Positions 56,367 to 61,606 of a stretch of DNA of 61,606 nt are shown piece after piece; within the stretch, counting starts at the first letter, position 1; each line of letters begins with the position of its first letter. The notes under the pieces are model-generated. The model was not told the origin of the DNA. It made no database searches and saw nothing but the letters and a program-made list of their open reading frames with translations. Made by a program: the position numbers and the translations under genes. This DNA is from Patescibacteria group bacterium UBA6805. GTDB taxonomy: Bacteria; Patescibacteriota; Minisyncoccia; Minisyncoccales; Minisyncoccaceae. The stretch spans positions 10,562-72,167 of the forward strand of contig DKFD01000007.1 of NCBI GenBank assembly GCA_002452735.1, given 5' to 3'.

Positions 56367-58495
56367 TAATTCTTTTCAGTTTTAACTAAAAACGGTTTAA
56401 CGCTGAATTCTTTTCTTTCTTTGAATTCCTGCTGCTTGCCCTCGTTCCACTGGGAAACCGGCCTTAAGTAGCCCACCACCCTGGAATAAACCTCACAAGG
56501 CTGCTCAATCGTGCACTTGGGACAAGTAAAATGATTGCCGGAAATATATCCGTGAATGGGACAAACGGAAAAAGTCGGCGTTAAAGTAATGTACGGCAAA
56601 TGATATTTTCCGAAAACTTTTTTTATCAAATTTTTTACTGTTTCAATATCCGAAACTTCTTCTCCTAAAAACAGGTGCTCAACCGTTCCTCCGGTATATT
56701 TGCACTGAAGGTCGTCCTGCAGTTTCATTTCCTCAAAGATGTCGTCCGTGTAATTAACGGGCAGTTGCGTGGAATTGGTGTAATAAGGAACCTTTTTTGT
56801 TCCGGCCGTGATAATATCGGAATAAAGTTTTTTGTCTTTCTGAGCGAGACGATAAGTCGTTGATTCGGCCGGAGTAGCTTCCAAATTATAAATATTGCCG
56901 GTGTCTTTTTGATAATGAATCAGTTTGTCCCTCATGAAGTCCATGATTTCCAGGGCAAACTGCCTGCCTTTTCTGGTTCCAACATTTTCTCCCAGGAAAT
57001 TAAGCAGGGCCTCGTTCATTCCCACAATGCCGATGGTTGAAAAATGGTTGGCGAAATGCTGGCCCTTGGCTTTTTTGACCCCGGCCAGATAATAACGGGA
57101 ATAAGGATAAAGGCCCTTGGAGGTGAAGTCTTCAATGGTTTTTCTCTTTATCTCCAGGCTTTCTTTGGCAATATCCATTATTGACGACAACCTTTCAAAA
57201 AATTCTTTTTTGGTTTTGGACAAATAACCGATTCTGGGAAGATTAATTGTAACCACGCCGATGCTTCCGGTTAAAGAGCCGGAACCGAACAATCCTCCCC
57301 CGCCCCGGTTGGCCAACTCGTTCAAATCAAGTCTTAAGCGGCAGCACATTGACCTTACGTCTTCCGGCTTCATTTCGGAATTCAAATAATTGGCGAAATA
57401 GTTTATGCCGTATCTGGCCGAGGCTTCGAACAATCCGTCAAAAGCCGGGTCGTCCCAGGGAAAATCATTGGTAATGTTAATGGTCGGGATGGGAAACGAA
57501 AAAGGTCTTCCGCTTTTATCTCCTTTCAACATCACCGAATAAAAAGCCCTGACTAGCATTTTCATTTCTTCCCCGAATTCTCCGTAATTTTCCTTTTGAG
57601 GGGCTCCGCCGATAATTGCCGGTTGATTGGCGAAAACAGCCGAAGGCTTTAGGTCCAGTGTAATATTTGTAAAAGGGCATTGGAAACCGACCCTGGTCGG
57701 CACAGCCATATTGTAAAGAAATTCCTGTATCGCCTGCTCGACCTGGACGTAGCTTAAATTGTCATAGCGGATAAAAGGAGCGAGAAGCGTATCAAAGTTG
57801 GAAAAAGAAACCGCGCCGGCTGCCTCTCCCTGAAGAGTATACATAAAATTGACTATCTGGCCCAAAGCGGTCCTCAGATGTTTTGGCGGAAAGGATTCGG
57901 TTTTTCCGTGGACTCCGCCGAAACCACGGGAAATCAAGTCGTACAAATCCCAGCCCACGCAATAACAAGCGAGGGTATCCAGATTGTGCAAATGGAAATC
58001 TCCCGATTCGTTGGCCTCCCTTACTTCTTTGGGATAAATTTTATTCAGCCAGTATTTTTTAACGACATATGAAACTCCGTAATGATTCAACCCCTGCAAA
58101 GAAAAGGTCATGTTGGAATTTTCCTGAACTTCCCAATCCATTTTTTCCAAATAATCGTCAACTCTGTCCACGGCTTCTTCGCTTATGGTCTGCGCCTCCC
58201 TTATTCTCCTTCTTTGCTCTCTGTAAAGAATGAAAGCTTTGGCCGCTTCCACCTCCCCCTCCAAAATTAAGACCTCTTCCACGATGTCCTGGATTTGCTC
58301 AACCTGAGGCGCTTCTTCTTTTTTGAATCTTCTGTTTAAAATCTTGACGATTTTGTTGGAAATTCTTTTGGTTTTTTTGCCGTTGCCCTGCTTGGTGGCG
58401 GTAATCGCCTTAAAAACGGCGTTAGTGATTTTTTCTTGGTCAAAATCAACGATGTCGCCGTTTCTTTTTTTGATTTTGAGGATTTTGTTGTTCAT
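56366..58495 (-). CDS. nrdD: Anaerobic ribonucleoside-triphosphate reductase
   Basis: 709 residues. The N-terminal ATP cone (~1-90, 'IKKRNGDIVDFDQEKITNAV') gives allosteric control. The catalytic part includes 'FQCPFTNITLDL', 'MCCRLRLDLNEL' and 'GGLFGSGSLTGSIGVVTINL'. The C-terminal zinc site reads 'CPIHGYISGNHFTCPKC' plus 'PCEVYSR', and the glycyl radical loop is 'RVVGYLRPVSQWNEGKQQEF'. It reduces NTPs to dNTPs without oxygen, marking an anaerobic life. The transcript appears leaderless. Confidence 0.97.
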   Translation of the reverse strand: MNNKILKIKKRNGDIVDFDQEKITNAVFKAITATKQGNGKKTKRISNKIVKILNRRFKKEEAPQVEQIQDIVEEVLILEGEVEAAKAFILYREQRRRIREAQTISEEAVDRVDDYLEKMDWEVQENSNMTFSLQGLNHYGVSYVVKKYWLNKIYPKEVREANESGDFHLHNLDTLACYCVGWDLYDLISRGFGGVHGKTESFPPKHLRTALGQIVNFMYTLQGEAAGAVSFSNFDTLLAPFIRYDNLSYVQVEQAIQEFLYNMAVPTRVGFQCPFTNITLDLKPSAVFANQPAIIGGAPQKENYGEFGEEMKMLVRAFYSVMLKGDKSGRPFSFPIPTINITNDFPWDDPAFDGLFEASARYGINYFANYLNSEMKPEDVRSMCCRLRLDLNELANRGGGGLFGSGSLTGSIGVVTINLPRIGYLSKTKKEFFERLSSIMDIAKESLEIKRKTIEDFTSKGLYPYSRYYLAGVKKAKGQHFANHFSTIGIVGMNEALLNFLGENVGTRKGRQFALEIMDFMRDKLIHYQKDTGNIYNLEATPAESTTYRLAQKDKKLYSDIITAGTKKVPYYTNSTQLPVNYTDDIFEEMKLQDDLQCKYTGGTVEHLFLGEEVSDIETVKNLIKKVFGKYHLPYITLTPTFSVCPIHGYISGNHFTCPKCTIEQPCEVYSRVVGYLRPVSQWNEGKQQEFKERKEFSVKPFLVKTEKN

Positions 58496-58501
58496 ATAAC
58501 A

Positions 58502-58530
58502 ATTTTAAACCTCAAAAAATTTGCTGTCAA
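58502..58530 (-). promoter_or_regulatory. Promoter of nrdD, leaderless layout
   Basis: TTGACA (58525-58530), 17 bases, TAAAAT (58502-58507), then six bases to the ATG at 58495, on the minus strand. Confidence 0.7.
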
Positions 58531-58560
58531 CTTTGACAAATTTTTTAAAAGATTGTATTA

Positions 58561-59496
58561 CTATCCCTTGTTGAGGCTTGTGGCAATTATGGTCAGCCTA
58601 ATCTCGTCTTTGGCCAGATTCTTGTCAAAAGAAGCGCCAAAAACGACTCTGGCAGAACCAGAGGTCCTCTTTTTTATCGTTTCGGCTATCTTTTTGACTT
58701 CAGACAAGTAAAAATTGCTGCTTCCCGAGGCGATATTGAATAAAATGCTGCCCAGTTTCTCCAAAGGAAAGTCGGTTAAAGGAGAAAAAAGTGCGACATC
58801 CAGAGCTTTTGCGACCCTGTCCTTGCCTTTGGCCCGGCCAATGCCGAAAAAAGCCGACCCACCGCTTTTCAAGACCTCTTTAACGTCGGCAAAGTCGAGG
58901 TTCATGATTCCGGGATTGGAAATGACGTTGGAAATGCTTTCCACCGCTTCTTTCAGCAGTTCGTCGCACTTTTCAAAAGCGAACTCAATTGAAGATTTCG
59001 GGGGAATCAGGCCAAGCAGCCTGTCGTTAGGTATAACCACCAGAGTATTAATCGTTTTTTTAATTTCTTCCAGGCTATTCTGGGCTATTTTCCTTCTTTT
59101 TTTTCCTTCAAAAGAAAAAGGCAGGGTAACAATGCCAATGGTCAGGATTCCCAGGCTCTTGGCTATTCCGGCAACGACGGGTATGGCCCCGGAACCGGTT
59201 CCCCCGCCCAGGCCCGCTGTCAAAAAAACAATATCGGCTGTTTTTAAAACGTCTTCTATGTCTTTGGCGTTTTCTTCGGCCGACAGCCTCCCGATTTCCG
59301 GCTTCATTCCCGCTCCCAGTCCCTGGGTTATTTTCTCTCCGATTCTTATCTTCAAGTGCGCTTTTTTCTTGTTCAAATCCTGAAGGTCGGTATTGATGCT
59401 GATTAATTCCACGTTTTTAATGTCCGCCTCAAATAATCGGGAAATCGTGTTGCCGCCCGCACCGCCAATACCGATAACTTTGATTTTTGTATTCAT
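58561..59496 (-). CDS. ftsZ: Cell division protein FtsZ, tail-less
   Basis: 311 residues. GTP-binding tubulin-like domain: 'IKVIGIGGAGGNTISRLFEA', signature 'LGGGTGSGAIPVVAGIA', 'NTLVVIPNDRLL', and the T7 loop 'NLDFADVKEVLKSGGSAFFG' with the catalytic Asp pair. It ends right after the last core strand ('IRLTIIATSLNKG'), so the disordered linker and the C-terminal peptide that normally binds FtsA are absent (typical length 350-400). It lies 3 bases after ftsA. Confidence 0.95.
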   Translation of the reverse strand: MNTKIKVIGIGGAGGNTISRLFEADIKNVELISINTDLQDLNKKKAHLKIRIGEKITQGLGAGMKPEIGRLSAEENAKDIEDVLKTADIVFLTAGLGGGTGSGAIPVVAGIAKSLGILTIGIVTLPFSFEGKKRRKIAQNSLEEIKKTINTLVVIPNDRLLGLIPPKSSIEFAFEKCDELLKEAVESISNVISNPGIMNLDFADVKEVLKSGGSAFFGIGRAKGKDRVAKALDVALFSPLTDFPLEKLGSILFNIASGSSNFYLSEVKKIAETIKKRTSGSARVVFGASFDKNLAKDEIRLTIIATSLNKG

Positions 59497-59499
59497 TTT

Positions 59500-60813
59500 T
59501 TAGGGAATGAAATTGGAAAAAAATTTCTTGATTTTTTTGCCCAATCCTTTTTCTTCCGCCAATTCTCCGGTTATCTCGTCTTCGGAATCGTCCATCACCA
59601 AACCGCAAACCGCGGCCAGAGAAGAATCCTTTTCCAGGGCCGTAAAATCTTTAGGATAACCGATTCGGCAAGGAAGGTTGAATTCCTTTTTAGCCAGCTC
59701 GATAATTCCGGACAGCTTGGCTCCCCCGCCGGTCAAAACGATTCCTCCGGGCAATAATCCCTGGCGGGAAACCTTCTTAATTTCTTTGTCTACGAGGTCA
59801 AATATTTCACAAACCCGAGCCTCAACTATCTTTTTCAATTCTTTTTCCGAAAAAACCAGTGTATTTTTTTTATTCTTAATCTTTTTGGTTTGTTTCTTTT
59901 TGGACGAATCGTCTTCTTTCGTCACCCCTATCTCCACTTTTTCTTTTTCGTTTTCGGCAAAAGGCGACACGTCAATTTCTATCTTTTTTCCGCCCGACTT
60001 AAGGGAAGAACAAAAACCGCAATCTCTTTTAATCTTTTCCGCTATTTCTATTTCCGTCTTAAAGCCGATGGCGATGTCATTGGTAATGTTAGAAGAGCCG
60101 ACGGGAAAAACAGCCAGATTCAAAAGCTTGCCCTCTTCGTAAATGGCAACACTGGAAGCGCCGGCGCCGATATCAACCAGAGCCACTCCCAATTCTTTCT
60201 GCGGCATGGTCAAAACGGACCGGACAGCGGCCAAAGGAGAAGGGATTATGTTCTTTTCGTCAATTTCTATTCCGGCCTGGCTCAAAGCGTCACCGATGCT
60301 TTCAATGTCGGCGCTAAAGGCGGAAAGCAAAAAGGCTTCCAGCTCCAATCTTTTTCCTTTCAGCCCCAAAGGGTCTTTTATTTCTTTTTCTCCGTCCAAA
60401 ATCCACTCTCTGGGAAACTCGCTTAAAATGTCCCTGTTGGTGGACTGGAGGTTGATGGTTCTGGCTTCCTGAAAAATCCTGTCCACGTCTTCCTGGGAAA
60501 CTTTCTGGTCGGCCCGGGCCACGGAAATCAAGCCCCGGGTGTTAATCAATTCCAGCTTGTTGCCGTTGATGTTAACGAAGATTTCATGGAAACGGGGAAC
60601 TTTTTTTTCCTGCGCTCTGGACAGCAGTTCCTTGATTCTTTTTCCCACTTCCTGAACATTTTTAATTCTCCCTTTTTGAACGCCCAGGGAATCTATTTTG
60701 TCGAAAAACAAAACATCGACAATCTTACCGGTTTCCACGTCTTTTCTCACAATCAACAATTTTATCTTGTCCGTTCCAATGTCTATACCGGTTACAATTT
60801 GTGTTTTGGCCAT
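59500..60813 (-). CDS. ftsA: Cell division protein FtsA
   Basis: This 437-residue actin-like ATPase has phosphate-1 'TGIDIGTDKIKLLIV', the SHS2 (1C) domain (~85-165), 'GVALVDIGAGASSVAIYEEG' (phosphate-2), and 'GIVLTGGGAKLSGIIELAKK' (adenosine motif). A Lys/Ser-rich insert ('KEDDSSKKKQTKKIKNKKN') near 290-315 is unusual. The end 'GLGKKIKKFFSNFIP' is the amphipathic helix that ties FtsA to the membrane. It anchors FtsZ at the division site. Confidence 0.95.
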   Translation of the reverse strand: MAKTQIVTGIDIGTDKIKLLIVRKDVETGKIVDVLFFDKIDSLGVQKGRIKNVQEVGKRIKELLSRAQEKKVPRFHEIFVNINGNKLELINTRGLISVARADQKVSQEDVDRIFQEARTINLQSTNRDILSEFPREWILDGEKEIKDPLGLKGKRLELEAFLLSAFSADIESIGDALSQAGIEIDEKNIIPSPLAAVRSVLTMPQKELGVALVDIGAGASSVAIYEEGKLLNLAVFPVGSSNITNDIAIGFKTEIEIAEKIKRDCGFCSSLKSGGKKIEIDVSPFAENEKEKVEIGVTKEDDSSKKKQTKKIKNKKNTLVFSEKELKKIVEARVCEIFDLVDKEIKKVSRQGLLPGGIVLTGGGAKLSGIIELAKKEFNLPCRIGYPKDFTALEKDSSLAAVCGLVMDDSEDEITGELAEEKGLGKKIKKFFSNFIP

Positions 60814-60817
60814 ATTT

Positions 60818-61222
60818 TTACATTACCAGGGAAAGATACTTTTCCTGTTTTTGAAACATTTTTATCTCTTCTTTCTTCGTCTTGTGGTCCAAGCCGGACA
60901 AATGAAGAATCCCGTGAATCAACACCCTTGCCAATTCCTCTTTAAAGGAAACTTTGTTCTTTTTGGCGTTCTCCTCCACCTCCTTCGGACAAATCACTAT
61001 CTGGGGCAAAACATCATTGATTGAACCGAAAGACAAAACATCCGTTGGTTGGTTTTTCTTTCTGTATCGCTTGTTTAAAGATTGAATCTCTTTTCCATCA
61101 ACCAGGGCGATGCCGATGTTCTTTTTAATCTTTTCCTTCTTTAAAACTTTGGCAGCCGCTGATTTCAAGAATTTTTTGTCAATTCTCTTGAAGCCTTCTA
61201 CCAAATCAATAATTTCAACCAT
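60818..61222 (-). CDS. ybeY: Endoribonuclease YbeY
   Basis: This 134-residue metalloprotein has the zinc motif H-x3-H-x5-H in 'LIHGILHLSGLDHKTKKEEI' and the family segments 'IALVDGKEIQSLNKRYRKKN', 'PTDVLSFG' and 'PQIVICPKEV'. It takes part in 16S rRNA 3' maturation and ribosome quality control. It precedes ftsA by 4 bases. Confidence 0.95.
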   Translation of the reverse strand: MVEIIDLVEGFKRIDKKFLKSAAAKVLKKEKIKKNIGIALVDGKEIQSLNKRYRKKNQPTDVLSFGSINDVLPQIVICPKEVEENAKKNKVSFKEELARVLIHGILHLSGLDHKTKKEEIKMFQKQEKYLSLVM

Positions 61223-61267
61223 TTGGTATATTTTACTAAATATGTGGGATTAAATCAAGTGAAAAGA

Positions 61268-61606
61268 CTACCGGGCGCAGCGAAACCCGATGCCGGTGTA
61301 CGTGTACGTGGGCGAAATGTGCAGAGCCAGCGTGAAAGCGCCGGCACTGGCGCCATAGCCCCAATTGCCGCCGCGTAGCAGGGCACGCAAGCCCGTGTAG
61401 TCTGACTGGTAATAAATCCTTCCCGCTCCGGTAGAGCCGTCCAAGGATTTGTTCTTCGGCCCCGCGTTCTCGTAGCCGAGGGTGTTGCCCCAATCGGTGA
61501 CTGTATTGATTTCCCGCCAGGCAAAGCTCCCGTTCTGGGCAGGGACCTGGGGCTGCGACCCCGCGCCTGTGATGACAAGGTCCACCCATTCCCAGACATT
61601 GCCCGA
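61268..61606 (-). CDS. C-terminal fragment of FGE/lectin-fold protein, DGR-target-like
   Basis: Only the last 112 codons are present, entering from the right edge. The frame reads SGNVWEWVDLVITG, then a Gly/Asn-rich stretch, and ends 'ALLRGGNWGYGASAGAFTLA' followed by LHISPTYTYTGIGFRCAR. This is the formylglycine-generating-enzyme (C-type-lectin) fold end found in variable proteins of diversity-generating retroelements, where the ending RGG-W...IGFRCAR is usual. It is much richer in G+C (about two thirds in sampled lines) than its neighbours. Likely a surface ligand-binding protein. Confidence 0.75.
   Translation of the reverse strand, partial: SGNVWEWVDLVITGAGSQPQVPAQNGSFAWREINTVTDWGNTLGYENAGPKNKSLDGSTGAGRIYYQSDYTGLRALLRGGNWGYGASAGAFTLALHISPTYTYTGIGFRCAR

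Noticed and set aside
1..61606. Alternative genetic code with TGA as Gly (as in Gracilibacteria and Absconditabacteria)
   Set aside because: Genes end sensibly at TGA (e.g. the MTH1-like gene at 5528) and in-frame TGA is absent from conserved proteins.
1..61606. CRISPR arrays, rRNA genes, IS elements or transposases
   Set aside because: None seen: no regularly spaced repeats, no rRNA-like conserved blocks, and no DDE or serine/tyrosine recombinase frames.

Overview
The window reads as a chromosomal segment of a candidate-phyla-radiation (Patescibacteria, most likely Parcubacteria-like) bacterium. Grounds: very tight gene packing, mostly on the minus strand; a short FtsZ without C-terminal tail; type IV prepilin-like leaders; an anaerobic ribonucleotide reductase; an intron-bearing tRNA; many small membrane proteins of unknown function. 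The genetic code is standard (TGA works as stop, e.g. at the end of the MTH1-like Nudix gene). The taxon is inferred from style, not proven. No stretch over 300 bases lacks a gene; the one coding gap of that size (44082-44528) holds an intron-split tRNA.

Layout. 1-11.9 kb (minus): a prepilin-like start, GerMN and PspC membrane proteins, a yeast-Fcy1-like cytosine deaminase, DUF3298/Gmad2 and beta-propeller surface proteins, a human-MTH1-like Nudix hydrolase, TspO, a methyltransferase, and a MacAB-type ABC efflux operon. 11.9-12.9 kb: an RRM RNA-binding protein and an XRE/DUF2178 regulator pair. 12.93-18.39 kb: an AT-rich island bounded by near-identical direct repeats, carrying a methyltransferase, an NDK/dephospho-CoA-kinase-like fusion, a Nudix/nucleotidyltransferase fusion, a dehydroquinate-synthase-family cyclase and an HPr-kinase-like protein. 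18.4-24.0 kb: a second MacAB-type operon and an ECF sigma factor with a membrane partner.

24.1-34.6 kb: a CPxC membrane protein, TypA, a DEAD-box helicase with an attenuator-like leader, an excisionase-type HTH protein, a P-type ATPase, MscL, a sub-threshold acidic peptide gene with its own terminator, and an L,D-transpeptidase. 34.7-40.4 kb: mainly a nine-gene, ArsR-controlled thiol/arsenic operon (ArsR, thioredoxin, ArsP-type permease, ArsF-like, ArsG/CcdA-like, binding-protein-like, thioredoxin-like, CPxC membrane protein, unknown). 40.6-44.1 kb: small genes and a two-gene module with a pPIWI-associating-nuclease-like domain.

44.1-61.6 kb: tRNA-Asn(GUU) split by a group I intron, then core genes rpoD, dnaG, an HtrA protease, envelope glycosyltransferases, a glycosidase-like protein, a LamG pilin-like protein, a transporter, ComEC, rhomboid, nrdG, nrdD, ftsZ, ftsA and ybeY. 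At the right edge is a GC-rich fragment of an FGE/lectin-fold protein resembling a diversity-generating-retroelement target.

The most promising candidates for an undescribed system are the 5.4-kb AT-rich island (cyclase, kinases, nucleotidyltransferase, methyltransferase), which looks like an imported pathway for a nucleotide-activated small molecule, and the nine-gene thiol-relay/arsenic operon. The tRNA-Asn intron, interrupting the anticodon itself, is the clearest RNA-level novelty.
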